DNA of 64,000 nucleotides from contig NZ_BAEN01000014.1 of assembly GCF_000314975.1 (NCBI RefSeq), positions 1 through 64,000 on the forward strand. The letters are read 5' to 3'. A model generated the notes under the pieces. It saw nothing but the letters and a program-made list of their open reading frames with translations. It ran no database searches and was not told where the DNA came from. Positions within the stretch are counted from its first letter, which is position 1. The number at the start of each line of letters is the position of its first letter. A program made the position numbers and the translations under genes. The stretch is from Aliiglaciecola lipolytica E3 (GTDB lineage Bacteria; Pseudomonadota; Gammaproteobacteria; Enterobacterales; Alteromonadaceae). This document shows positions 43,044 to 52,548 of this stretch, piece after piece.

Positions 43044-45233
43044 ATGAGCTTGAATAAACCTATTTTAGATGACCGTTCATACCAGCAAATTCGTGACGAA
43101 TTAATCGCGCGAATTCCTATTTATGCGCCGGAATGGACCGATCATAATCCTAGCGATCCAGGTATTGCATTAATTGAGCTGTTTTCCTATTTAACTGAAA
43201 ACTTACTTTATCGTTTTAACCAGATTCCAGATGCCACCAAAATGGAATTTCTGCGTTTATTGCAGATACCGTTACACAGTGCATATCCATCAAAAGCCAT
43301 GCTGACTCTTTCAACAAAGGAACCGCAAGGTGTAGCCGCTAAATTATCCAGTCAGGCTAGTGCAGGGGATATCAAATTCACCACGTTACAAGAAGTGAAT
43401 GTTTTACCCGTAAGTGCAGTGGGTGTTTTAAAAGTACAAGATCAAATCCCCGATGAAGATACGGAGCAGGGTATCTTCTACCAGCAGGCAGCAGCGAGCG
43501 TCGATGCAAGCAATACGATTCCTTATCATACAGAAACCATTTGGCAAGATGAGCCCGGTGTATCCAGAGATTTGAATAGTTCGGTTGATGGCATTTTGTG
43601 GGTAGCGGTGTTATCCGAAAAAGCCAACGAAACCGAATTAGTTAAGCAACGTTTGTTAGCACATCCAAAGGGACCACTGTTAATTAATATTGGTTTTGTC
43701 CCTGAGATAACATTAGAAACGGATCTTGATCATCACAGCATTTCTTTTGCTAATCGTTTTCGTTGTCCGGGTGAGGGAACGCAAGTAACCGGAAAACCGG
43801 TTAGCTGGCAAATATCAACAGGGCGCATTAATAGTCAAAACCAACCCATTTATTACCCGTTGCAAGTGTTAGGAGATACCACTGAAGGACTCGATAAAGA
43901 AGGGGTGGTGAGAGTGCAGTTACCCACCGAAGAACACAATATGTCGGTGTATCAGTTAGATGACCCTAATATGCAAGGCGTCGGGGATTTCCCGCCTACT
44001 TTAGATGATGAAATGCAGGCTAGAGTAATTTTTTGGTTGCGTGCTTTTCGGAATGATGACAGCTCTATTGGCAAAGTGAAATATGTAGCCGCAAACGCGA
44101 CTCAGGCCGAACAAGCAGTTGATGCAAAAGCCGAATTTATTGGCACCGGAAATGGTCAACCCAATCAAGTTTATAGCCTAAACCATGCACAAGTGCTGGC
44201 CAATAGTTTGTTGCTACAAGTAGAGGAACCGCAAGGCTGGGTTGAGTGGCAAGAGGTAGAGGGCTTTTATTCAAGTCATGAAAGTGACAGGCATTTTATG
44301 CTCGATAAACAAGCCGGACAAATTCGTTTTGGTACTGGGATTAATGGCGCAGTCGTGCAAATTGGTCAGCGTATAAGAGTGATCCAATATCGATATGGTG
44401 GTGGCCGCAGCGGTAACGTAGCAGCAGAAGCAATTAATAAACTGGTAGGTGTTCCATTAGCTAAAGTTGTGAATCCTTTGGGCGCTTATGGTGGAACAGA
44501 TGCAGAAACACTGGAAGCTGCATTAGAGAGAATTCCAAGCGAGTTACGTCGGCGTAATCGGGCCGTGACACGCTCTGATTTTAAAGAACTGGCACTGCAA
44601 GCGCCTGGTGCTGATTTGGCGCGTTCAGAAGTATTACCCCGCTATCATCCTGCTTTACCTCAATTAGAATCTGCCGGCGTAGTCAGTGTTGTGGTGTGGC
44701 CTAAAGAAGACAAACACAACCCTAATGCCCCCTTGCCCAATAAAAACCAACTTCGTAGCGTCTGCCAATATTTAGACGCAAGACGGTTAGTGACTACTGA
44801 AATGTATGTGTTGCCGCCCAAATACGTACCTATTGCTGTTGCCGTGGGGGTGAAAGTTAAAAATGGTTTTGGTATTGATGCGGTGCGCCATTGGGTTGAA
44901 TTAGCCTTGCGTCAATTTTTAGCACCGCTTCCCCCATACGGCCCGGGTGGACAAGGTTGGCCTCTAGGGCGTCGTGTTCACGGCGCAGAACTTGAAGCCG
45001 CTGCTCATCAAGTTGAAGGGGTAGAGTATTTAGAAGGGTTACAACTGATTGGCTGGGATAATAACGGCAATGAAATTGCAAATACGGTTAATTTACAAAA
45101 AAACGAGGTACCCGAACTTATCGGCATTAGCGTGGAAAACGGTCCGATCACCCTAAATCCTGGCGATATTATTTCGCCAAAAGAGACTGACGCGGTAGTT
45201 ATACCTGTCCCTGTTATTAAGGACGTGTGCTGA
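43044..45233 (+). CDS. eCIS baseplate wedge protein J (Pvc11-like)
   Basis: The 729-residue protein starts MSLNKPILDDRSYQQIRDE and has PIYAPEWTDHNPSDPGIALIELF, a typical eCIS Pvc11 start. The J/gp6 core lies in the second half: FGTGINGAVVQIGQRIRVIQYRYGGGRSGNVAAEAIN, RRNRAVTRSDFKELALQAPG, RAGV-like ESAGVVSVVVWP and GRRVHGAELEAAAHQVEGVEYL. It forms the baseplate wedge with the next gene product. TGATG overlap with it. Confidence 0.95.
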   Translation: MSLNKPILDDRSYQQIRDELIARIPIYAPEWTDHNPSDPGIALIELFSYLTENLLYRFNQIPDATKMEFLRLLQIPLHSAYPSKAMLTLSTKEPQGVAAKLSSQASAGDIKFTTLQEVNVLPVSAVGVLKVQDQIPDEDTEQGIFYQQAAASVDASNTIPYHTETIWQDEPGVSRDLNSSVDGILWVAVLSEKANETELVKQRLLAHPKGPLLINIGFVPEITLETDLDHHSISFANRFRCPGEGTQVTGKPVSWQISTGRINSQNQPIYYPLQVLGDTTEGLDKEGVVRVQLPTEEHNMSVYQLDDPNMQGVGDFPPTLDDEMQARVIFWLRAFRNDDSSIGKVKYVAANATQAEQAVDAKAEFIGTGNGQPNQVYSLNHAQVLANSLLLQVEEPQGWVEWQEVEGFYSSHESDRHFMLDKQAGQIRFGTGINGAVVQIGQRIRVIQYRYGGGRSGNVAAEAINKLVGVPLAKVVNPLGAYGGTDAETLEAALERIPSELRRRNRAVTRSDFKELALQAPGADLARSEVLPRYHPALPQLESAGVVSVVVWPKEDKHNPNAPLPNKNQLRSVCQYLDARRLVTTEMYVLPPKYVPIAVAVGVKVKNGFGIDAVRHWVELALRQFLAPLPPYGPGGQGWPLGRRVHGAELEAAAHQVEGVEYLEGLQLIGWDNNGNEIANTVNLQKNEVPELIGISVENGPITLNPGDIISPKETDAVVIPVPVIKDVC

Positions 45234-47449
45234 TGACAGAATTTGCAATGTTAGCAGGCGTAGATCAGTGGCTACGCTCAGCCCATGAAAACACCAGTGT
45301 AGATTTGCATGAGCAAACAGTGCAATTGGCATGGCAACATGAGGAATTGCAAGAACCCAAAGCCGAAACAGTTAGCCCGGCTGGCTTAGCCTTTGACCCT
45401 TGGTGCCGGGTTTATCATTCGTTACCTGAAAATAATGATATTGAGAAACTACTGTGGTCTGAAAAGCGCCAGCCAGAGCGGGCTAAGTCGTTATTTACTG
45501 CTGAGCATTATTATCTTGGCGAGTTTACTAGCACGCAAAAACGCACAGACATTAGTCGACCAGTAGGGTTGGCAGTGGATCGAAAAGGACGACTATTTAT
45601 TGCTGATAGTGGTAATCAACAGATTCACATTTTTGATTTAGTTGAAAATACCTTAATCCGTACCTTGCATTTAGATGGGGTACCGAGTGTTGTGCGCAGC
45701 GATGGCCAACAGGTTTTTGTGATAGTTTCTTCAGAAACTGACGATACACAATTTGATGATACCAAGTTAATTAAACTTAATGCGACTCAGCTTCCACAAA
45801 GCGTCGCCCTTGCATTGCCAACTGAAGTTAAAAAATTCAGTTTGGATAGCGTTGCGGTAAATCAACAAGGACGAATTTTTGTCCTGTTAAATGCAGGAAC
45901 CGAAGATGCTTTAATATGGGCCATCGATGGCCAAAATGACATCATTGATGTGCCATTCGCTACTGACGTTTTAGCCGCTCAGGATGACGTAATTGTTGTG
46001 GCTGGCGCGGTAAATGGCGATTTTCAACGCTTTAGAATAAGTCCAAATAGTATCGCACAAATGCCGCATTTAAATGCGCGTTATTATGACGGCAGAGGAA
46101 TAGCATTAGATCCACTGGGTAATATTGCTTATTGGTCACACAAAGGGTTAATGAACGCCACCGTGGCTAAAATTAAATATGTCAGCCATGGGAGGTTTAT
46201 TAGTTTTCGACTAGACAATCAGGAAATGCAGCGCCGTTGGGGACGCATTTTTATCGATGCCTGCCTCCCCGTGGGCACGCAACTTAAATTAGGCTATATC
46301 GTCAGTGATGAGCACCTCAGTGGCACGCAAATCCCTGCAACACCGCCACAAAATTTTGGCGAGTATGAGCTGATCAGGCCTGATTTGACTCCACCTCTAC
46401 CGTCCCATTTAGCACTGAATAACACGGATGTTAGGCAATCATTGCATCGCCGTAGCCAGCATCGCGAGTTACCTTGGTCTTTTACCGACGAACCTTGGCG
46501 GACATACGAAGCGCCAGTCAATGCGCCTGCTGGACGTTATTTGTGGTTGGTCATCGATTTATTCGGTAAATCACATTCATCACCTAAAATTAAAAATATC
46601 CGCGTGGAATATCCTGCTGTGGATGTTTTACGACGCTTGCCTCGCGTTTTTGCTGAACAAGGTGCTGCAAGTGACTTTCTACATCGTTATTTAACCCTTT
46701 TAAACAGCAATTTTGACGAATTAGAGAAGCGTTCAAATGAGCGTCACCAACTCCTCGATCCTTTTGCTGCTCCCAATGCTTCCTTGCCTTGGCTAAGTAG
46801 TCTCTTAGGCATGGAGTTGGACGCACGCTGGTCGCACGAAGCCAAACGACAAATTATTAAAGAAGCTATGTGGCTATTCAAATTTCGCGGCACGTTAGCT
46901 GGCTTAAAACGTTTTATTGAAATATATCTGCAGCGCGACATTACCATTGTTGAACATTTTCAAGTACGTGGGTTAGGTGGCGCGATTGTAGGAGAAGATT
47001 CGGGAATAGCCTCTAATTCTATCTTAGGAGCGGGTTTTCGCATTGGCGGTAAATTAGGTGAGGCAAATGCTCACTCAATCGCCCAACAAGCGCATTCAGA
47101 CGAACTGCAAACAGAAGTGTCTTTGGTTGACGCAATAAGCTTACATGCCCACAAGTTTAGCGTCATTGTTCCTATGCTTTTAAATGATGAAATACGTTCA
47201 GTTATCGAACATATTCTTGATCTTCACCGGCCTGCGCATACTGTGTTTGATATTTGTTCAGTCGACTCCGGAATGCGTATAGGCACGGGGTTGCATCTAG
47301 GAATGTCATCGGTAGTCGGCCAAAGCTCAGGTTTTGGTCAGGTACAAATAGGCAAGACCGTTTTAGGAACCACTGATGTATTAGGGCAGGCAAAAAGCGG
47401 TATGACTGTAGGAAACAGTCAGATCGGGTTTGACTCTAGGGTGGGCTAA
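45233..47449 (+). CDS. eCIS baseplate wedge protein, gpI/TIGR02242 type with NHL propeller
   Basis: The 738-residue protein starts at ATG 45233 (AAGGA upstream). Residues about 45-330 form NHL-like blades (PVGLAVDRKGRLFIADSGN, GIALDPLGNIAYWS). Residues about 465-640 match phage tail protein TIGR02242: FLHRYLTLLNSNFDELE, LPWLSSLLGMELDARW, FRGTLAGLKRFIEIYLQRD. It should be the Pvc12 (gp7-like) wedge protein. The final 60 residues are glycine-rich with short repeats (SSGFGQVQIGKTVLGTTD), which could form a beta-helix outside the wedge. Followed directly by the tape-measure gene. Confidence 0.9.
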   Translation: MTEFAMLAGVDQWLRSAHENTSVDLHEQTVQLAWQHEELQEPKAETVSPAGLAFDPWCRVYHSLPENNDIEKLLWSEKRQPERAKSLFTAEHYYLGEFTSTQKRTDISRPVGLAVDRKGRLFIADSGNQQIHIFDLVENTLIRTLHLDGVPSVVRSDGQQVFVIVSSETDDTQFDDTKLIKLNATQLPQSVALALPTEVKKFSLDSVAVNQQGRIFVLLNAGTEDALIWAIDGQNDIIDVPFATDVLAAQDDVIVVAGAVNGDFQRFRISPNSIAQMPHLNARYYDGRGIALDPLGNIAYWSHKGLMNATVAKIKYVSHGRFISFRLDNQEMQRRWGRIFIDACLPVGTQLKLGYIVSDEHLSGTQIPATPPQNFGEYELIRPDLTPPLPSHLALNNTDVRQSLHRRSQHRELPWSFTDEPWRTYEAPVNAPAGRYLWLVIDLFGKSHSSPKIKNIRVEYPAVDVLRRLPRVFAEQGAASDFLHRYLTLLNSNFDELEKRSNERHQLLDPFAAPNASLPWLSSLLGMELDARWSHEAKRQIIKEAMWLFKFRGTLAGLKRFIEIYLQRDITIVEHFQVRGLGGAIVGEDSGIASNSILGAGFRIGGKLGEANAHSIAQQAHSDELQTEVSLVDAISLHAHKFSVIVPMLLNDEIRSVIEHILDLHRPAHTVFDICSVDSGMRIGTGLHLGMSSVVGQSSGFGQVQIGKTVLGTTDVLGQAKSGMTVGNSQIGFDSRVG

Positions 47450-49021
47450 ATGAACATTCAAATAAAAGAAGTGTTACGCCGTTATCATTTGAGTGAAACA
47501 GAGTCTCATCAAAAGGCCAGATTGAACTTACTTACCGAGCAGTTATTTCGTGAGTATATTGATTTAGCGTTAATCAGTAATGGTCTAAGTGATAAAGACA
47601 TTGTGTGTATACGCACTTGGCATGTGCCGATTGTCTTTGACCCTAATAAAACAGACATTGAAGTTTTTCAAAGTTGGTTGGCAAAATTAGACGCTACTTT
47701 AAAGCAACTTTTCGCCCAGCCTGATCCCTCAAATTGGATAAGGTACAGTTCAGAAATCGATGTACTCACATCAATTCCTATCATGCTTGCGAGTCGTCAA
47801 CTAGACGATGTTTGGGCGTGGCAGCAAATGGGTATTGTGCGTGATGACAATATGGATTTTGACTCTGCGAAAAGTGATTGGTTGGCGTATTTAGAAAGAA
47901 ACCCAACTACATTAAAAGCCGTGTTCATTGCATTGGCCGTCGACGGACGGGTAAAGATGCTATTCCAACATCAATTTTTAGATTTTTACGATGCAGTGCG
48001 CTTGATTGACAAAATACTTGAATTCAAACCCGATTGGTCATTGTTGTTATCTCAAGTCAATATCCAGTGTACTGGTAATTGGCCAACTTTACTTGCCCAA
48101 GTGTCGCTAAATCAGCTTTCCCAAAACAACAGTATTTCTGGTTCTCAAGCACTAGTGGGCGAGACTTGGTTGGTTTTTTATTCAATGTTGAAATCAAGTA
48201 GTGGCCACAAAAATGATGCAACAAAGGCAATAAATACAAAGCCAATAGATGACATCAAATGTTTGGTTTTTTCTGCACTGTTATCTGATTGGGTGAAATC
48301 TGGCTATCGCTTGGAAATAACCAATAATGCAAAATTGATCTCTTTTGCTGTGATGCGTATTGAACAAGTAACAACAGCACTATCGAGATTCACAGAACCT
48401 GCCCCCATGTCTGCTAATTCAAATTCTTCAAGTCATAATGAAGATTTGCAAAGTCAAGATGAAGCTGTGGACTTATTGTTCACTGACATCCCAATTATAT
48501 CGCAATTATCACCCACAAATGTCTTGTTGCTGAGTGAATTTGCTGGGTTGTTATACATAATAAATCTACTCAAGCGCCCGGTTTGGCAAGCACAACTGGT
48601 TGCATTATTAGAGCATGGCGATTCGCCTAGCGTGTTATTGCGAGCTCTCGCTAAACGATTATTACGTTCTGTCAGCGATGACCCGGTTATTGATGTGTTT
48701 AGTGGCGAAATTACTCAAATTCAAAAAGACAACAAGGTAAGTGATCCGCTTAACCAAAAACAAATCGATGCACTTGATGACTTTGTGCAGCAATTGAAAC
48801 AAGAAATAATTCATATGTTAGGCGATCGGACACCGCGAAACGAACAACAAATATTGGATTGGTTGTGCCGTCGCAAAGCCCGCATTGACTATCAACCAGG
48901 CTGGGTGAACGTTACCTTTGAACTCGACAGCATAGATACTCAAGTGCGCGCTGCTGGATTAGATTTAAATCCAGATTACGTGCCTTGGTTGGGATATGTG
49001 GTGAAATTTTATTATGAATAA
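47450..49021 (+). CDS. eCIS tape-measure protein, CIS_TMP type (Pvc14-like)
   Basis: The 523-residue protein ends with VRAAGLDLNPDYVPWLGYVV and KFYYE, the conserved C-terminus of the CIS tape-measure family found beside the AAA ATPase in eCIS. A middle motif NVLLLSEFAGLLYIINLL is also typical. Short QLKQEIIHMLGD and EQQILDWLCRRKARIDYQPGW helices precede the end. These proteins set or help set tube length. The final eight bases overlap the ATPase start. Confidence 0.85.
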   Translation: MNIQIKEVLRRYHLSETESHQKARLNLLTEQLFREYIDLALISNGLSDKDIVCIRTWHVPIVFDPNKTDIEVFQSWLAKLDATLKQLFAQPDPSNWIRYSSEIDVLTSIPIMLASRQLDDVWAWQQMGIVRDDNMDFDSAKSDWLAYLERNPTTLKAVFIALAVDGRVKMLFQHQFLDFYDAVRLIDKILEFKPDWSLLLSQVNIQCTGNWPTLLAQVSLNQLSQNNSISGSQALVGETWLVFYSMLKSSSGHKNDATKAINTKPIDDIKCLVFSALLSDWVKSGYRLEITNNAKLISFAVMRIEQVTTALSRFTEPAPMSANSNSSSHNEDLQSQDEAVDLLFTDIPIISQLSPTNVLLLSEFAGLLYIINLLKRPVWQAQLVALLEHGDSPSVLLRALAKRLLRSVSDDPVIDVFSGEITQIQKDNKVSDPLNQKQIDALDDFVQQLKQEIIHMLGDRTPRNEQQILDWLCRRKARIDYQPGWVNVTFELDSIDTQVRAAGLDLNPDYVPWLGYVVKFYYE

Positions 49022-51113
49022 GCCACTCACGCACCTGATAGACGAAAACTTGATTCCACGTTCAGATAACAGTGATTATTCAGAATTCGGTTTTGGTAAC
49101 ACAAATGTTTATTGTGCAAAGAGTAGAGCGGCGGTCTTACATCAAGTCGCGTTTTTGTGCAGTAAATTAATTGCATTGTTAGAAAGTCGATTTACTCAAG
49201 ATGATACCGAGCTTCAAGCTGGATTAGTATTTTTGCACGATTATCTGAATTTAATTGAGCAGCATTTAATTTCGCTAGAACCATCAAGTGCAGTTGAATC
49301 TTTGTCTACTTTATCTGTGCAGACTACTACGGATATGAGTGCTGAAACCGCGCTAGAAAGATTAACCCAACAATTAAAGTTATCTTTAATTGAATTGCAA
49401 TTATTGGTGCTAGCAGGGATGGCAGAAGAGCATGAGGGCTTTGCTAATCTATTTAGTCAATTGCATCCCAGTCGACTACCTTATCCTACACCAGCATTGC
49501 TGGCTCAGTTGGTATGTAAGCATATCGAAGATCGACAGGCGTTAGCTTACTGTCTTAACGAATCAATCTTAATTAAAACCCAGTTAGTAAAACTGCGAGG
49601 TGAAACACCGACCTTTAGCAGATCAATCCACATGGAATCTGGTGTTTGGTATGCATTAAACAGTGCCAATTCACTATTCTCGCTCCATCAACCCGAAAAA
49701 ATTCATTGCTGTTTTGAAGGCTTAGATAAATGGCTAAACGAAACAAGTGCTAACCATGCCAAGCATTGTCTGGTGAACAAGATGGATGCACTCATTTTAA
49801 TTAAAAGCTCAGAAGTCTATGTGGGATTAAACCGTGCACTGGCACTTTTAGAAACGACCCAAAATAAGCCGTTAATATTGCGTGTTACTGACAAACATAG
49901 TGACAAAGATTTTAATGATTTTGCCTGCCAATGCTTAATGTCAGGCAGTATCCCAGTATTGTTATGCGCAGAGCTGCATCCACTAAACCTGGCGTTATTA
50001 CCCCAACTTTGCCCTACAGTGATTATATGTAGTGTAACGAATGTCCATTTAGTCGCGAATACAAAAATACAGATAGAGCTTACCATTCAACGGCCAGCGC
50101 ACACTGAAGCCATTTCGATATGGCAGAAATTATTACCTGAATACGCAGATAATGCGGCGCAATTAGCTTCTTGGTTTCCACTTGACCCTTATCATGCGCA
50201 ACAGCGCGTGACTACATGGCGTTCTCTTCAGGTCGAAAAACATTCTCCCGGCAATTCCGATCTCGCAAGTGTATGCAAACTCTTTAAACACTACTCAGGC
50301 GCATCGCTGCCACAAGGCATTAAACGCATTACGCCGCAATTAGGCTGGTCTGATTTGGTTTTGCCTGACGATAAAATTCAGCAATTAAAAGAAGCAACTA
50401 CACGATTAAAACTACAACACAAAGTGTTAGATGAATGGCGGTTTTTACACAATCGCCGCGGAGCAAAAGGCGTTCGTTTGCTTTTTTCAGGCGTGCCAGG
50501 CACCGGAAAAACCTTATCTGCAGAAGTGTTAGCCAACGAGTTACAGGTAGACCTTCTGATTGTTGATTTAGCCGCAGTGGTGTCTAAATGGGTTGGGGAA
50601 ACAGAAAAAAATCTTGCCAGTGTGTTTAGCTATGCAGAGCAATCTCAAGCGGTTTTATTGTTCGATGAAGCCGATGCCATTTTTGGTCGACGCACAGAAG
50701 TGAATGATTCACATGATCGCTACGCAAACCTGGAAACGGCATACCTACTCACCCGACTTGAGGCTTACGATGGGTTGGCAATATTGGCAACAAATTTTCG
50801 CAATAACATTGATGTGGCTTTCATTCGTCGCCTCGATTTCATTATTGATTTTCGCGAGCCAAGTATTCCTGATAGAGAACACTTATGGCGTTGTCATGTG
50901 CCCAACACAGCACCGTTAAATCAAGATGTTAATTTTACTCAGTTGGCCACGCTATTTCCGTTGGTAGGCGGAGAAATTAGAAATGCTGCTGTGGCTGCGG
51001 CCTACTACGCGGCCCAACAACAGCAAGATATACAACAAGCGCACTTTATTATGGCTATTCGCAAAGAGTTTGAAAAAACCGGCAAAGCCTTTAGAGAAGT
51101 GAACCTAACATAA
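49014..51113 (+). CDS. eCIS AAA+ ATPase (Pvc15-like)
   Basis: The 699-residue cytoplasmic protein has an N-terminal helical region (1-430) and one AAA module: Walker A GVPGTGKTLSAEV (about 493-505), Walker B VLLFDEADAIFG, sensor AILATNFRNNID, and arginine-finger AFIRRLDFIIDFREPS. Pvc15/Afp15 ATPases are thought to unfold or load cargo, or help assembly. It overlaps the tape-measure gene by eight bases. Every nucleotide-binding motif is intact. Confidence 0.94.
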   Translation: MNKPLTHLIDENLIPRSDNSDYSEFGFGNTNVYCAKSRAAVLHQVAFLCSKLIALLESRFTQDDTELQAGLVFLHDYLNLIEQHLISLEPSSAVESLSTLSVQTTTDMSAETALERLTQQLKLSLIELQLLVLAGMAEEHEGFANLFSQLHPSRLPYPTPALLAQLVCKHIEDRQALAYCLNESILIKTQLVKLRGETPTFSRSIHMESGVWYALNSANSLFSLHQPEKIHCCFEGLDKWLNETSANHAKHCLVNKMDALILIKSSEVYVGLNRALALLETTQNKPLILRVTDKHSDKDFNDFACQCLMSGSIPVLLCAELHPLNLALLPQLCPTVIICSVTNVHLVANTKIQIELTIQRPAHTEAISIWQKLLPEYADNAAQLASWFPLDPYHAQQRVTTWRSLQVEKHSPGNSDLASVCKLFKHYSGASLPQGIKRITPQLGWSDLVLPDDKIQQLKEATTRLKLQHKVLDEWRFLHNRRGAKGVRLLFSGVPGTGKTLSAEVLANELQVDLLIVDLAAVVSKWVGETEKNLASVFSYAEQSQAVLLFDEADAIFGRRTEVNDSHDRYANLETAYLLTRLEAYDGLAILATNFRNNIDVAFIRRLDFIIDFREPSIPDREHLWRCHVPNTAPLNQDVNFTQLATLFPLVGGEIRNAAVAAAYYAAQQQQDIQQAHFIMAIRKEFEKTGKAFREVNLT

Positions 51114-51132
51114 GGATTATTGGAGAAATATT

Positions 51133-52548
51133 GTGAGCGCAGAAGCAATAGTGAATCAAACATCGGGCAGTGCCGGTTTAGCTAACCAAATATTGCCGGT
51201 GGATCCGTTTCGATCTCTGTATGTACATTTTGGCATGCTGTTGGGCGTCGATGATTTTCAAACCTTAGATGCCTATCATCGCGGTAAGATGTGGTATCAC
51301 AACGCTTGGTTGCACGGTGAAGGAGTAGTGTGGGGTCTCGATGTGGTGTTGCCACACATAGATGATCCAGAATCAGACGAGATTGAGTTTTCTGGCGAGA
51401 TAAAAGTATCGGCAGGTCTGGCGATGGATGGCGTTGGCAGAGAGCTGTTACTTGAACACGCAGCTTGCCTTAATCTTGCAGCTTGGTATGCAGCCAATCA
51501 AGATGACGTAGAATTACAACAAGTCATCGAAATAGATGAAGAAAGTGGCGATATTATATTCGATGCACACGTGACATTGGAATTTCAAGCCTGTTTGAGT
51601 CGTCAAGTACCAGCGTTAAGTGAGTCTTGTGATGCTAGTAGCACCTCAACAGCCTATTCTCGGGTTGTTGAAACGGTTAAAGTGATTTTAAGACCGGGTG
51701 AATACCAATCACCACATAACACTGATTATTATCGTCTAAATTTATTATTCGGCTTAGCACAGCCCAGAGAAGATGAGGATGGTGCTATTTTGGAGAGTGA
51801 TGCTGATGTCCTTGCGGCTAAAGCAGAAATTCTCGCTGCCGACGAAAATGACAAAGCCGCACTGTGCCAAAAATGGTTCACACATTTTGCGGTGTTAGAT
51901 GGTATTACTCTCAAACCTGACACTACGATTGGTACCACACAATTTGCTAGTTTTCCGCAACATACGCCAGCCAAAGTGCTGCTGGCAAATCTAAAAGGAC
52001 TGCGACTACACAAGCAAGACGATGAATGGCAACTCATCGCTGGCGATGTTGATCCATTTGTTCGACCTTATTTATTGCCGACATCTGCTATTCAAAACTT
52101 ATTATGTGGTGCAATTCATCCCGATGCTGAAATAGGCGAGAGTACACCTGATGCTCCTTCTGGCGATGCCGGTGGTCCTAGAATTGATGCTGAAAGTGTC
52201 ACTATGCAAGGTACTGAATTGATTAAAATGAAGGTGGTCGGGTCACCACTGATGAAAGCAAGTGCAGATGCCAAAGGCATAACAGTGAGCGCATTTGATA
52301 CCCGAGATGGTTGGGTTTCATGTGATATCAAACAGGTTACATATGATACCAGCGATAATAGTTTACACGTAGAGCTGCGTGATGCACCTGCTGGGGTTCT
52401 TGTTCGACTTATTGTTAAGGGGACGGGAGAAACACCCATATTAGGTCGTAATCGAATCCCGTTAGCAGGCGGTGTCGATAGCCCTGCTGGTACTGCCTAT
52501 CAAGGCAATGATTTCATCTACATGTTTAAAACTAGGAGCGGATCATGA
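51133..52548 (+). CDS. eCIS-linked protein with shared N-terminal module
   Basis: The 471-residue protein starts at GTG 51133 with a GGAG site. Residues about 20-120 contain VDPFRSLYVHFGMLLGVDDF, YHRGKMWYHNAWLHGEGVVWGLDVVLP and IKVSAGLAMDGVGRELLL, a module that recurs in the next gene. The rest is beta-rich (TMQGTELIKMKVVGSPLMKAS; VSCDIKQVTYDTSDNSL). No signal peptide or membrane span. Position after the ATPase is where fibres and effectors usually sit. I infer a baseplate or fibre-like part; it is not a known fibre family to me. Confidence 0.6.
   Translation: MSAEAIVNQTSGSAGLANQILPVDPFRSLYVHFGMLLGVDDFQTLDAYHRGKMWYHNAWLHGEGVVWGLDVVLPHIDDPESDEIEFSGEIKVSAGLAMDGVGRELLLEHAACLNLAAWYAANQDDVELQQVIEIDEESGDIIFDAHVTLEFQACLSRQVPALSESCDASSTSTAYSRVVETVKVILRPGEYQSPHNTDYYRLNLLFGLAQPREDEDGAILESDADVLAAKAEILAADENDKAALCQKWFTHFAVLDGITLKPDTTIGTTQFASFPQHTPAKVLLANLKGLRLHKQDDEWQLIAGDVDPFVRPYLLPTSAIQNLLCGAIHPDAEIGESTPDAPSGDAGGPRIDAESVTMQGTELIKMKVVGSPLMKASADAKGITVSAFDTRDGWVSCDIKQVTYDTSDNSLHVELRDAPAGVLVRLIVKGTGETPILGRNRIPLAGGVDSPAGTAYQGNDFIYMFKTRSGS

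Noticed and set aside
32286-51113. Type VI secretion
   Set aside because: No TssJLM membrane complex or ClpV; sheath and adaptor sequences are eCIS-type.
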